From Vibrio artabrorum (lineage in GTDB: Bacteria > Pseudomonadota > Gammaproteobacteria > Enterobacterales > Vibrionaceae), in the NCBI RefSeq assembly GCF_024347295.1, contig NZ_AP025459.1, forward strand, positions 930,001-994,000: a DNA stretch of 64,000 nucleotides, in the 5' to 3' direction. Below are positions 24,632-34,182 of this stretch, piece after piece. Under the pieces are notes generated by a model. That model had not been told where the DNA came from. It worked only from the letters and a program-made list of their open reading frames with translations, and searched no databases. How positions within the stretch are numbered: the first letter of the stretch is position 1; the number at the start of each line of letters is the position of its first letter. The translations under genes were made by a program, and so were the position numbers.

Positions 24632-26214
24632 GTGGACTCCTGTCGGCTGCATGTTGAAAATGGGTTAGGTGGCTTAGTGGAAAAACCATACTGTGATGAA
24701 TCACTAATCCATTGATTCCATTTTGGCGGAAGTTCTAACTGTAAAAGCTCTTCCAAATAGTCGTCGCTAAGTTTCTCATCTATATGAGCTTTATGGACGG
24801 CATATATATAGTCAAGTTTGGCGGCAACGGAATATGGATAACTGTGAATGTAGTCCTTTATTTCTTGGATTGATCCAACGTTTTCAATATTAATACAAGT
24901 CGAAGGGGCAATATTTTTAGGCTTCAGTTGGTGGCTTACGGCTTCTCCACGAGATTTGAGACATCCCATTGCTAAATGATAAAGAGAGTACTCACCAAAG
25001 TGGGCGAGCATGGGTAATAACTGAGTGAGCAAATAAGTTGGTTGGCTGTGGAAATTGTTCGCTAGCAGTGTCGAAGCTCTAATCACTTTTTTGTGGGAAA
25101 CCTGAGGGCTATTTTCGATGAGCAATATGCTGCTCTGAAATAGGGCAAGGCTGGCCAAAACCTGCTGCTGTTGTTTTACCGGAAGTTTCAGGTTTACCAA
25201 CTCGGTGAATTGGTTGGCGTGCTCAAGCAAAATACGTTTGTACTTTAGTTGCGTCTCGCGTTGATACGTTGCTTTTAAGGAATTAAAGTGCGCACCAATG
25301 GAATGAATGACATCAATGTCAGCAGCTGAAATGTGGGTAGCATACATATCGCCTAACTTTATGATCATATGTGTGTTATCTGCGTTCTCAGCTAAGTCGA
25401 TGGCCCTGATTGCACGATGGCTGATACTCGGTGTCATCTCAAATGCACGAATCGCCAATTTAAGAGCAGGCAGCAGCATTTTGTGTTTTTCATAGATACA
25501 GCTTAAGCAATCAATAACGCTTAATGAGAGTGGCTGCGCTATCAGAAAATTGTGGAGCTTATCTATGGCTAAATTTGGCTTGCCTAAGCTGTCGAGAATC
25601 AGCGCCTCAGCCACCAATTTGGTTGGGTGCATGTTGGTTTTCGAGTTGTTAATAACGCTAGAGAGTAACTGCCATTTCTTACCTGCAATTAAATGTTCAA
25701 TCAATGTCGCTTCGAACTGAACGCTAGTACCATTAGGGGAGATCGCCAAAGCTTGAGCTAATCTCTCTTGACTGGCAATGGGATACAAATCATTCAGTTG
25801 GGTGAGTTTCTTTGAAACGGACACGGCACTTTGGATCTTTTTACCCAACGTTTGAGTATTAATCGGTTTAGAAACGAAGTGGTGTGCTTCACCTGAAAGG
25901 GCGGTTAATACTGTCTCCTGACGCATATCCCCAGAGAGCAAGATTGTCGCCACCGTATGATCGATGAGGCGGTTTCGATACAGAATACCCAACAGCTCAA
26001 AGCCAGTAAAAGACTGTTCTAAGTGGTAGTCAATGAGGAGTACATGAAAAGAGTGTGTCTCGACCGCTTTAATGGCTTTTCGATAATCGGTCGCAATAAA
26101 AATACAGTCGCGCGAAACTCCCAAACTAGCCAGTTGCTGCTTAATAAGTATTGTTGCACTTTTAGAGTCGTCGACAATTAAAACCCGTAGGTTCGCTGGT
26201 AAGGTCAAATCCAT
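24625..26214 (-). CDS. Response regulator: receiver domain plus TPR-like helical output
   Basis: 529 residues. Residues 1-125 form a receiver domain with the acidic pair (RVLIVDDSKSA), the phospho-acceptor Asp (LLIDYHLEQ), the switch Ser (TILLSGDMR) and the conserved Lys-Pro (FVSKPIN). The remaining ~400 residues are helical and TPR-like (for example LVAEALILDSLGKPNLAIDKLHNFLIAQPLSLSVIDCLSCIYEKHKM), which suggests protein-protein rather than DNA-binding output; there is no helix-turn-helix or GGDEF. A TTG start is possible at 26229. The ATG at 26214 is preferred because it leads straight into the receiver strand and has GAGG just upstream. It is coupled to the HPt gene. Confidence 0.85.
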   Translation of the reverse strand: MDLTLPANLRVLIVDDSKSATILIKQQLASLGVSRDCIFIATDYRKAIKAVETHSFHVLLIDYHLEQSFTGFELLGILYRNRLIDHTVATILLSGDMRQETVLTALSGEAHHFVSKPINTQTLGKKIQSAVSVSKKLTQLNDLYPIASQERLAQALAISPNGTSVQFEATLIEHLIAGKKWQLLSSVINNSKTNMHPTKLVAEALILDSLGKPNLAIDKLHNFLIAQPLSLSVIDCLSCIYEKHKMLLPALKLAIRAFEMTPSISHRAIRAIDLAENADNTHMIIKLGDMYATHISAADIDVIHSIGAHFNSLKATYQRETQLKYKRILLEHANQFTELVNLKLPVKQQQQVLASLALFQSSILLIENSPQVSHKKVIRASTLLANNFHSQPTYLLTQLLPMLAHFGEYSLYHLAMGCLKSRGEAVSHQLKPKNIAPSTCINIENVGSIQEIKDYIHSYPYSVAAKLDYIYAVHKAHIDEKLSDDYLEELLQLELPPKWNQWISDSSQYGFSTKPPNPFSTCSRQESTC

Positions 26215-26396
26215 TTTCCTCAATACCAAATGCTATTTTTAATCTAGGCGTCAAGTTGTACACTGTCAAGGTGCCTATATCATAAACAAACACTTGATAA
26301 ACTATTGGTAATTAACGAGTATTCGATAACGTTTATGGAAGTGTTTAAACGAAGATTGTGTTGGCCTTATTTTTCGCATTATACGAGTTTAACCAA

Positions 26397-26430
26397 TAAA
26401 AAAGAGGCAAGCCGATAAGCTTACCTCTCT
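26397..26430 (-). terminator. Terminator of the EmrAB-type efflux operon
   Basis: On the minus strand AGAGGTAAGC and GCTTGCCTCT form a 10-bp stem with one mismatch, followed by TTTTTTATT. It lies about 70 bp past the EmrB-like stop. The rest of 26230-26500 shows only AT-rich sequence that must include the promoter of the response-regulator gene. Confidence 0.8.
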
Positions 26431-26500
26431 GTTTTGTTAAGCGAGATTTTATTCGAAATATTACCCGTTACTTGCGCTTTATTTACTCAAAACTCTAGTG

Positions 26501-28051
26501 TTAATCACGCATGTTAAGAATTAATACTGCTGCTAGAGCCAAGAATGCCGTCATGATTAAGAACACATCGTTGTAAGCCATGATTGAAGCGTCACGCTGC
26601 ATTGTACCAAGTAAGCTTGCTTGTGCTTGTTGCATCGCCGTTGCGGCATCGCTCCCTGATTGAATAAAAAAAGCTTGTTTTTGCTGAAGTGTTTGCCACC
26701 CAAGCTGACTCACCGAAGGTAATGACTCCTTGATGTGAGCCAAATGTTCACGCGTTTTATTATCAAGTAGCGTAGCGATAATCGCGATACTGAAAGCACC
26801 ACCTAAGTTTCGCATTACGTTGGATAAGGTGGATGCATCTGGCGTATCCATTTTACTGATGTTTTTCATGGCAACCAAAGACAGCGGAACCATGATAAAC
26901 GGGCTCCCAATTGCACGTAGAACCATGGATAAGATCAGCTGTTGCCCACCAAAATCGGTTGTCATATGAGTATTTACGTAACAACTGAAACTGAACATCG
27001 CGAAGCCAAAGGTTACCAAATACTTAGGTTTAATAATTTGCGTTAGCTTGGGTACGATTGGGAAGATCAGCAGCTGTGGGAAACCCATCCACATGATCAC
27101 TTCACCAATTTCCATCGCGTTATATTGCTGAATCTGAGTGAGGTACATCGGCAGAACATAAATGGAACCCAGTAAAGCCATCCCTAAAATCAGATAGGCG
27201 ATACAAGACATCGCAAATTGTCCATCCCGCAACAGTCGCAAATTCACCAAGGGTTTTTTATGTTGTAATTCATTGAGAACGAAATAGACCAAACTGACGG
27301 CGGAGACAATGCTTAAACCAATGATCAGGCTTGAGCTGAACCACTCTTCACGGTTACCTTCTTCCAATACCACTTCTAAGCAACCTAACCCGAGAGCCAT
27401 GGTCACGATACCAAACCAGTCAGCTTTTTTCAGGGTACCAAGGTCGAGTTTTTCATCGTCTAAGCCATAACGGATCATAGTGATCACAAGCAGAGCTGGT
27501 GGAATGTTGACGTAGAAAATATAGTGCCAAGAGAAGTTCTCGGTCAGCCAACCACCAAATGTTGGACCAATCGAGGGAGCAAAGGTCGCGGTTACCCCGA
27601 ATAAGGCCATACCAACGGCACGTTTGTTGATGGGCAATAATTGAACGACCAATGAGAAAGCGAGTGGGATTAATGCACCACCACTGAATCCCTGCATCGC
27701 CCGGAATACAATCATCGAAGTCATATTCCATGAGATTGAACACAACAAAGATGAAAGGGTAAAAATGAGCGTGGTCCAAATAATATAACGGCGTTTACCA
27801 AGCGCTCTAGAAAGCCAGCCACTGAGTGGGATAGCGATCATCTCGGCGACTAAATAAGACGTAGAGATCCATGAGCTTTCATCTAAGGTTGCAGACAGCG
27901 CACCTTGAATGTCTTTCAGAGATGAATTGGTGATCTGAATATCCAAGATCGCCATAAATGCGCCAATTAAGCCCCCAAATAGGGCGATCCAGTTGCGACT
28001 CGATACTTCGCTTTCATCATGAGTTGGGGCGACAGCAGCAGCGTTGCTCAT
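26501..28051 (-). CDS. emrB: DHA2-family multidrug efflux permease (EmrB-like)
   Basis: 516 residues with about 14 membrane segments, the size and topology of EmrB. After the first helix it has LDIQITNSSLKDIQGAL (the LDxTIVNVAL-type motif of DHA2 pumps). It also has motif A-like SGWLSRALGKRRYI and RAMQGFSGGALIPLAFSLV with GVTATFAPSIGPTFGGWL (motif C-like). These proton-driven pumps act with a HlyD-type adaptor and a TolC channel to expel hydrophobic drugs or fatty acids. The ATG at 28051 lies four bases after the adaptor stop and has GAGG upstream. The 30-base N-terminal extension would overlap the adaptor gene and is rejected. The substrate is not known. Confidence 0.9.
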   Translation of the reverse strand: MSNAAAVAPTHDESEVSSRNWIALFGGLIGAFMAILDIQITNSSLKDIQGALSATLDESSWISTSYLVAEMIAIPLSGWLSRALGKRRYIIWTTLIFTLSSLLCSISWNMTSMIVFRAMQGFSGGALIPLAFSLVVQLLPINKRAVGMALFGVTATFAPSIGPTFGGWLTENFSWHYIFYVNIPPALLVITMIRYGLDDEKLDLGTLKKADWFGIVTMALGLGCLEVVLEEGNREEWFSSSLIIGLSIVSAVSLVYFVLNELQHKKPLVNLRLLRDGQFAMSCIAYLILGMALLGSIYVLPMYLTQIQQYNAMEIGEVIMWMGFPQLLIFPIVPKLTQIIKPKYLVTFGFAMFSFSCYVNTHMTTDFGGQQLILSMVLRAIGSPFIMVPLSLVAMKNISKMDTPDASTLSNVMRNLGGAFSIAIIATLLDNKTREHLAHIKESLPSVSQLGWQTLQQKQAFFIQSGSDAATAMQQAQASLLGTMQRDASIMAYNDVFLIMTAFLALAAVLILNMRD

Positions 28052-28055
28052 GGAT

Positions 28056-29120
28056 CTAGCCTCGTTTGTCGATCGTTGCAACTACAGACAAACCAGGAAG
28101 CAATCGACCTTTCAATTCTTGTTGATCTGGAATGGTAATTTTCACTGGTACACGTTGAACGATTTTAGTGAAATTGCCCGTTGCATTCTCCGGTGGTAGT
28201 AACGCGAATTTTGCACCCGTCGCAGGGGAGAAACTGTCAACTACGCCTTCAAGCGGCTGGCCTGGGAAAGCGTCTAACTCAATTTCAACGGTTTGACCTT
28301 TGTGAATGCCGCTTAATTGTGTTTCTTTAAAGTTGGCTTCAATCCACACTTGATTATTCGGTACTAAACTCAGAAGTGGCGCGCCAGCTTGCACCAATAA
28401 ACCTTCGCGCACGCTACGCTTACCAATCACACCATCTGTGGGAGCATAAACTTTGGTGTACTCGAGGTTAAGTTGTGCCTGTTCACGTTGTGCTTTCGCT
28501 TCCGCTACCGATGCTTGTGCTTGTTCGATTTCGCTCGCAATAACCGTGAGTTGGTCATGACTTGCGACCAAATTAGCTTTTGCTTCTTCCAACTCGGCTT
28601 GAGTGACTTTTTGTTGTGCTGCCATGCTGTCAACTTCATCTTGTGAAGCATATTTGCGCTTTAACAGACTACGAGATCGCTCGGCTTGTTGAAGTGCGCG
28701 TTCGTATCCTGCTTGTGCGGAATCAACGCGGCTCTCTGCTTGATTAATTTGACTACGTTGTAACGTTTGTTTGGCAATTAAGTTTTGTACGCTTGATTGA
28801 ACGACCGCTAAGTGCGCATTCGCCTGAATGAGTGCGGATTGATAATCACGGTCATCAATTTGAACCAACAAATCGCCTTTTTTAACGGATTGGTTATCAC
28901 TGACATAAGACTTAACAATGTAACCCGAGACCTTAGGGCTAATGTTGGTAATGTCACCTTGCAGATAGGCGTTATCCGTCGATTCAAAGTACTGGCCATA
29001 GCCGTACCAGTATCCAGCGCCAGCTAACCCCAATGACAGCATGATTGCCGTCGCAATAAGCGGTGCTTTTTTACGTTTTTTTGTGCTTACTGTCTGGGAA
29101 GCGCTGTTGTTCTCTGCCAT
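28056..29120 (-). CDS. emrA: HlyD-family efflux adaptor (EmrA-like)
   Basis: 354 residues. One N-terminal membrane helix (about 21-41, LIATAIMLSLGLAGAGYWYGY) is followed by FESTDNAYLQGDITNISPKVSGYI, the standard EmrA opening. A long coiled-coil hairpin (about 85-215) comes next, then the second lipoyl-like half (VYAPTDGVIGKRSV) and a beta-barrel (IEANFKETQLSGIHKGQ). It links the inner-membrane permease encoded just downstream to an outer-membrane channel. It is first in the two-gene operon and divergent from a LysR regulator. Confidence 0.9.
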   Translation of the reverse strand: MAENNSASQTVSTKKRKKAPLIATAIMLSLGLAGAGYWYGYGQYFESTDNAYLQGDITNISPKVSGYIVKSYVSDNQSVKKGDLLVQIDDRDYQSALIQANAHLAVVQSSVQNLIAKQTLQRSQINQAESRVDSAQAGYERALQQAERSRSLLKRKYASQDEVDSMAAQQKVTQAELEEAKANLVASHDQLTVIASEIEQAQASVAEAKAQREQAQLNLEYTKVYAPTDGVIGKRSVREGLLVQAGAPLLSLVPNNQVWIEANFKETQLSGIHKGQTVEIELDAFPGQPLEGVVDSFSPATGAKFALLPPENATGNFTKIVQRVPVKITIPDQQELKGRLLPGLSVVATIDKRG

Positions 29121-29245
29121 TTTATTCTCATTTTCTATTTATTTGGATGTAACGAATTGTAAACGAAACTTATTGATTGATAAGATAGGAAAAAAGGGAA
29201 ACACTGTTGCACAAATATAACTAATAGATTTTTTGGAGAAGTACG
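29121..29245. promoter_or_regulatory. Divergent promoter between emrA and the LysR gene
   Basis: 125 bp, AT-rich, between divergent starts. This is the usual place for a LysR-type operator acting on both genes. I could not fix a T-N11-A box with confidence. The LysR gene has a clear ribosome binding site (GGAGAAG, about 29235-29241). Confidence 0.5.
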
Positions 29246-30148
29246 ATGGACTTAAATGCGGTGACTGTTTTTACGCAAGTCGTTGATTGTGGGAGTTTCA
29301 CACAAGCTGCTGAAGCATTGAACATGACAAAATCGACGGTTAGCCGAAAACTAGCAGATCTCGAACAGCATTTAGGTGTGAGATTGATCACTCGTTCGAC
29401 CCGTAGTTTAGTGTTAACGCCAGAAGGGGACCGTTTTTATCAATTGAGCATGCAAATGCATGACATTATGAATCAAGCGGAATTAGAAGTTTCAGCCAAT
29501 CAGGATCTGATACGCGGTCCTTTAAACGTAGTACTGCCTGTCGAGCTTGGTCATCAGGTGCTCGCTAAATATATCCATAGCTTTCTGCTAGAGCATCCAA
29601 ACGTGACGATGAATTTGGAACTGAGTAACCGAGAAGTCGACATCATTGGAGAAGGGATAGATCTGTACGCTCAAATTGGTGACTTAGAAGACTCCAGTTT
29701 AGTCTCTCGTTACTTAACGACCTCTGGGCGTGTATTGGTTGCCAGCCCCAAATATTTAGAACGGTTTGGACAAATAGAGTCACCAATGGATCTCAAGGCA
29801 CCCTTTCGAATGATTGAGGTCGTGAACAAGGCGGCGCGTATACCTAAATGGAAACTGCAATTAGAAGACGGTGAGGTGGCTTTGATCGATCTGCCTTGTC
29901 AGTTACGAGTGAATACCATCACGGCCTGCTTAACGGCCTGTGTGGACGGGCTTGGCTTAGCTGTACTTCCTGAATTCATTTGTCGTGAACACTTCAAGAC
30001 AGGTAAGTTGATTCATCTGTTATCTGAATATGAGATGCCAGAGGTTTCAGTCAGTCTCGTGTATGCAGACAGACAGTTGATGCCGAAACGTAAGAAAGTC
30101 TTTATCGACTATCTATTGACGGCCTTTCAAAATAGGAAGCAAAAGTAA
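29246..30148 (+). CDS. LysR-type regulator, probable regulator of emrAB
   Basis: 300 residues, the normal length. The N-terminal winged helix-turn-helix is clear (FTQVVDCGSFTQAAEALNMTKSTVSRKLADLEQHLGVRLI). The effector-binding domain follows from about residue 90 (GPLNVVLPVELGHQVLAKYI). The closing part (VDGLGLAVLPEFICREHFKTGKLIHLL) matches the subgroup with many close paralogues in Vibrio. Divergence from emrA suggests it controls the pump and senses its substrate. That is inference from position only. Confidence 0.87.
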   Translation: MDLNAVTVFTQVVDCGSFTQAAEALNMTKSTVSRKLADLEQHLGVRLITRSTRSLVLTPEGDRFYQLSMQMHDIMNQAELEVSANQDLIRGPLNVVLPVELGHQVLAKYIHSFLLEHPNVTMNLELSNREVDIIGEGIDLYAQIGDLEDSSLVSRYLTTSGRVLVASPKYLERFGQIESPMDLKAPFRMIEVVNKAARIPKWKLQLEDGEVALIDLPCQLRVNTITACLTACVDGLGLAVLPEFICREHFKTGKLIHLLSEYEMPEVSVSLVYADRQLMPKRKKVFIDYLLTAFQNRKQK

Positions 30149-30216
30149 CGGACTAAACCTTACTGGTTAAGTGTTTAGGCTTCCTATTATTCGTTATTGT
30201 CTAAACTGTATCGAAG

Positions 30217-32619
30217 TTAACTATGATTGGGCTGCCAGTCGACGACTTGTCCATTCGCTAATATAGCTTTGATCGATAGGCCAGCAATATCGATACCGTT
30301 GTGACGAAATGCCTTGCTGGAGAAGTTGGCTATGATCTTACTCCCGTCACTGAACTCGGTTTGTTGAACATCGCCGGTCTTATCTAACCATTCGAAATCG
30401 ACCAACTGTTTATCCCATAACTGTTCGTGGATCGGTTCAAAGCCATCTTGATAGTGTTTGAGTGCTTTGATTCTCGGGCTTGAACTTGATAAAGCTTCAT
30501 CTCTGGTTAAGTGAACCATCGGTGGTGTGTTATACAACATGGCGGTTAAGTCACGTTCTGCTTTTACATTAGTGAACTTGAGGCTGTCTGAATGCCAATG
30601 GTGCGTATTGATTACTTCATCATGGAAAACGGCTTGGTAAAGCGGAATCCGATATTGTGGCGAAAACAGTAGCGACTTATAGGGCTCTTTAACCTCGGCC
30701 GGCTTAAAGAAGAAGTCGGGCTTGTGGTCTGGGTACCAACGACCTAAGTAATAGGGAGACTGGCGGTTCTCTTTCATCTCTTTATCTGTCCAACCAAAAC
30801 CAACCGTTTCTAAGCCGTGTGCAAACGCGATGCCTTTTGTTGTTAGGCTGTTGCCGTCTTCAGATCCTAATACTAACGATGGTTGCTCGCTAAGCCACTG
30901 CATTCGGTTGTTGAAGGCTGAAAGCATGTCCGACTCGTTTGTATTGCCATTTCCATTGTTGTAGCTATGACTCTTGATATGATTGTCTATAGAGCCGCTG
31001 TAATCTTCACGGGCCATGGCGGTTGCATCAACATCTAAGAACAAGCTGTTGAAGTTCCCGAACCTCATAATGTCTTGAGCGCGCTGCTTGACGTATTCTA
31101 AATGGCAGTTCGGATTTAGATAGAATCCGTTACCTCGAAACCCTTTTTTTAGGCTGCCATCTGCCATTTCAATGGCACAACTCTGACGCATCGGCTCTGG
31201 TAATTGAGCGGTTAGCCAGTTGTCATTGAGCTTCGCAGGAATGGCTGTGTTGTAGGAATCGTAGGTGCCGACCAGATATCCGGACTGTTTTGCCAGAGCC
31301 ACAGCGTTAGGTTGATAGAATGCTGGCATCCAATTATCGAATCCGAGCCACAGTTTGTTTAAGCCTGCCTTATTTAGATTGGCGATCATGCCTGAAGACA
31401 ACGCTTGTCCCCAAGTCTCTGGCGAGTTTAGGTAAGGGGAAGCGTGCTCTAGCAACCAGTTCTTCTTATCCTGTGCTGCTTTGTATTGCGCTTTAATCGT
31501 GTTGTTTTTGAGTGTCGGATTACCAACAGGATATAACACCTGCAATGACTGGCTAATAGAGTCCAACAATAGTTGTTTGTGATACTGACTGAACCAATCT
31601 TTTCCCTTGGATAGTGACGACAGCTCTCTGTTCGCTTCCGCAGAAACGTTGAGTTTAGAGCCCTCGAGATACCATGTTTTCAATCCCCACCAGTCACTCA
31701 CATCTTGGATGCTTAATGGGTCTTTGCCAAATAGGTAAACGTGGCTTGCGCCGATTAGCTTACTCACATCTGGATTGTGTTTTTGTTTAACAACCAGTGT
31801 TTCAGAAAGGTTATTTTCGATGCGCCAATCGCGGTAGTGTTTCGCTCCATCTAACCATGAGTCTCCAAGGGTGATACGAACAATAAAAGGCTGTGATTGA
31901 TTGAGCATCGTAAATTGGTGTAATGCCTTCATATCAATTTTGGTCTTTGAATTAGATGAGTTATCAGAGGATGCATCTGAAAAGAGCAGTTGATTGTTGG
32001 TCGCATTAACCATCTGATAGCTAATGAAATGATTGTTTTGCTGCACAGTCCAAAAAGGCATCTTTAAGTCTTGAGTGGTATTGCTTCCAGAATAGTTGCC
32101 GACGAGATAGCTTGCCCAAAGCTTGTTATCAATAGGCACGCGCATGCCTTCACTAAAGGGTAGAAATAGTGTCTGAGTTTGTTGTTCTGCAAGATCAAAC
32201 CACGCCAACTCAATGGGCTTGTTTCGTTTCACCTGAATATTCGAAGGCAAGCTGAACTGAAAAGTGAGCTGGCCTTGATTAAGCTCTGCCTCAACGTTTA
32301 TCCCACTAGGCACTAAGGTCCAAGTGGCGATTTTTGCTGAGTCAGCTTTATCGGATAAGCCAATGATCAGGTTGGTCATTTTCTGTGGTTGGCTATCAAC
32401 GGTGAGAGCACCGCTGTTAACGCTTAAGTCATTCCAATCTATCTCTAGAGTATTCGATGATATAGAGACGATATTGCTCGTAGTGGTGTTAGCGCTAACG
32501 CTGCTATTACTGGTGAGCGTTATTTGGCGCGCTTGTGCATTGGATGAAAACAGACAAGCTGTTGTTAAAGCCACAATGGCACAATTAGAAAGATTGAGTG
32601 GGTGACGTACGCTGAGCAT
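30217..32619 (-). CDS. Large secreted glycoside hydrolase-like protein
   Basis: 800 residues with a signal peptide (hydrophobic core IVALTTACLFSS, cleavage likely after NAQA). The first ~250 residues look like beta-sandwich. The central part carries features of a (beta/alpha)8 glycosidase: GLNKLWLGFDNWMPAFY, SGYLVGTYDSYN, FNSLFLDVDATAMAREDY (a buried Asp at a strand end, candidate catalytic) and LVLGSEDGNS. The final ~100 residues resemble a small beta domain. My best guess is relatedness to GH101/GH129-type barrels, but I cannot confirm a family or substrate. It is downstream of and co-oriented with vxrABC (104-bp gap), so it may be part of, or regulated with, that cell-envelope stress operon. 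It starts at an ATG directly before the signal peptide. Confidence 0.7.
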   Translation of the reverse strand: MLSVRHPLNLSNCAIVALTTACLFSSNAQARQITLTSNSSVSANTTTSNIVSISSNTLEIDWNDLSVNSGALTVDSQPQKMTNLIIGLSDKADSAKIATWTLVPSGINVEAELNQGQLTFQFSLPSNIQVKRNKPIELAWFDLAEQQTQTLFLPFSEGMRVPIDNKLWASYLVGNYSGSNTTQDLKMPFWTVQQNNHFISYQMVNATNNQLLFSDASSDNSSNSKTKIDMKALHQFTMLNQSQPFIVRITLGDSWLDGAKHYRDWRIENNLSETLVVKQKHNPDVSKLIGASHVYLFGKDPLSIQDVSDWWGLKTWYLEGSKLNVSAEANRELSSLSKGKDWFSQYHKQLLLDSISQSLQVLYPVGNPTLKNNTIKAQYKAAQDKKNWLLEHASPYLNSPETWGQALSSGMIANLNKAGLNKLWLGFDNWMPAFYQPNAVALAKQSGYLVGTYDSYNTAIPAKLNDNWLTAQLPEPMRQSCAIEMADGSLKKGFRGNGFYLNPNCHLEYVKQRAQDIMRFGNFNSLFLDVDATAMAREDYSGSIDNHIKSHSYNNGNGNTNESDMLSAFNNRMQWLSEQPSLVLGSEDGNSLTTKGIAFAHGLETVGFGWTDKEMKENRQSPYYLGRWYPDHKPDFFFKPAEVKEPYKSLLFSPQYRIPLYQAVFHDEVINTHHWHSDSLKFTNVKAERDLTAMLYNTPPMVHLTRDEALSSSSPRIKALKHYQDGFEPIHEQLWDKQLVDFEWLDKTGDVQQTEFSDGSKIIANFSSKAFRHNGIDIAGLSIKAILANGQVVDWQPNHS

Positions 32620-32722
32620 ATTTAGATTCCGTAAAGGGTAAGTACGGTTATTACACCTAAGTAGCGCGAGTGCTTTGTCACCTATATGTCTCTATTTTCT
32701 GTTTGGCTTTAGTGGTATTCCA

Positions 32723-33535
32723 TTAGAAAGGTACGGCGACGCGCTGCACATATTGGACTTCAATTGCGCCTTGGTATTCAAACATTTCAACCGAAGCACT
32801 CAAGTGCTTGGCTTTGGTTCCAAGTGGACTTTCTGTGGGAACGGGTGCTTGCGCTGTTTTGATTGGCACTTTGTAGCCTAACAGGTTGTAGTTATCATCA
32901 AACCATTGCCAACTCACATTAGCATCGGGGCAACTGTCGATCACTTTTGGAGGTGAGAGCACGATATGTGGTTCGCTGAGTTTACTCTCGAGCGTCAGCC
33001 ATCGATTGCTGTCATTTAAAGCGACAACAATAGGGTAGTGATTTGAATCTATCTTTAGTTGATAAACACCAGATTCGGGTTTGATGAACATTTCATTGGT
33101 TTCAATCTCTTGATACTCATTATTGGAAGCGAGTTGTCCATCAAGAAGGACTTTGCCTTTAGGCGATACTAAAGAAAGAGTTTGGGTTTCTAAGCCTTTG
33201 TTTAGTTGCTCGGCAGAGACTTTGATTTGATAACCGTGTGACGACAGGCCATAGCGTCGAATGAAACTGACTTGAATGTGGTGTTTCGGCTCAGCACTTT
33301 GTTTTAGTGAGGTTCCACATTGAGTTTGGCTCAATATCTCTTGTTTGACTGGCAGCCAAAGTTCACTATCGAGTGTTTGTTGATCGAGTGCGATTTGCAG
33401 CTCTTGCCACGCAACTTGAGGTTGACCATCAAGCAGCGATTGATAGGTGTGCTGCAATGGCGTGTCGGTAAACCATGCCGCATGACTTACGAGCGGCAAG
33501 GTGCAGAGCAGTGCCGCTAACGAAGGAACTTTCAT
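32723..33535 (-). CDS. vxrC: DUF2861 family periplasmic protein, VxrC-like
   Basis: 270 residues with a signal peptide (LAALLCTLPLVSHA). It matches the DUF2861 proteins encoded directly after the vxrAB two-component genes in Vibrio; molecular function is not known. The start overlaps the stop of the vxrB-like gene by one base (TAATG), a sign of translational coupling. The protein is mostly beta-rich with a VLLDGQLASN-type sandwich in the middle. Naming rests on the order with vxrA and vxrB. Confidence 0.8.
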   Translation of the reverse strand: MKVPSLAALLCTLPLVSHAAWFTDTPLQHTYQSLLDGQPQVAWQELQIALDQQTLDSELWLPVKQEILSQTQCGTSLKQSAEPKHHIQVSFIRRYGLSSHGYQIKVSAEQLNKGLETQTLSLVSPKGKVLLDGQLASNNEYQEIETNEMFIKPESGVYQLKIDSNHYPIVVALNDSNRWLTLESKLSEPHIVLSPPKVIDSCPDANVSWQWFDDNYNLLGYKVPIKTAQAPVPTESPLGTKAKHLSASVEMFEYQGAIEVQYVQRVAVPF

Positions 33536-34182
33536 TATGATTCCCCGGCTAAGCGGTAACCAACGCCGCGATGTGTTTCGATATTCAATGTCGGCAGCTT
33601 CTGGCGTAAGCGTAGGATGTGATTATCAATGGTTCGGGTACTAGGAAAGGCCTGATACCCCCAAATCTTATTGAGTAACTCATCTCGGTGAAACACACGA
33701 CTTTGGTTCTGCACAAACAGTACCAATAGTTGAAATTCTTTAGGTTTTAGTGTGACTGGGCTTTCATCCAGATAAGCGATCCGCTCCGACAAGTTGATTT
33801 GGATATTTGCGTAATTTAAGAGGCTCACCCCTAACGGACGAAGCTGGGTAATGACTCGGGCGAGCAATTCGTCGTTCGAAAATGGCTTAGTGACGTAATC
33901 TTTGGCACCCGCCATTAAACCTTCAACACGTTGTTGAACTTCTACTTTAGCGGTTAACACAATCACAGGCAGCGCTTTGAGGAGCAACCAGTTTGGAAGG
34001 TGTTGCAAGCTGTCCCCATCTTCAAGCTGTCGATCCAGTATCACTAGATCGGCGCGGAACCATTGCTTACTGGCACTCTCTGAATCCTTCGCCCAAAGGC
34101 ATTGGTAACCATTGGATTCAAAGAAGCTGACGAGGCCTTGTCCAAGCAGTTGGTCGTCTTCAATCAGCAGTAGGGTGTTCAT
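33535..34182 (-). CDS. vxrB: OmpR-family response regulator VxrB (WigR)
   Basis: 215 residues. The receiver domain has LLLIEDDQLLG, the phospho-Asp in LVILDRQLEDG, and YVTKPFSNDELLAR. The C-terminal winged helix runs from about residue 120 to the end (LTPKEFQLLVLF-type segment and RTIDNHILRLRQKL). In V. cholerae VxrB/WigR governs cell-wall repair, type VI secretion and biofilm. The frame opens at 34236, but the ATG at 34182 has GGAA seven bases upstream and begins directly at the receiver fold. It overlaps the 3' end of vxrA by 23 bases. Confidence 0.88.
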   Translation of the reverse strand: MNTLLLIEDDQLLGQGLVSFFESNGYQCLWAKDSESASKQWFRADLVILDRQLEDGDSLQHLPNWLLLKALPVIVLTAKVEVQQRVEGLMAGAKDYVTKPFSNDELLARVITQLRPLGVSLLNYANIQINLSERIAYLDESPVTLKPKEFQLLVLFVQNQSRVFHRDELLNKIWGYQAFPSTRTIDNHILRLRQKLPTLNIETHRGVGYRLAGES

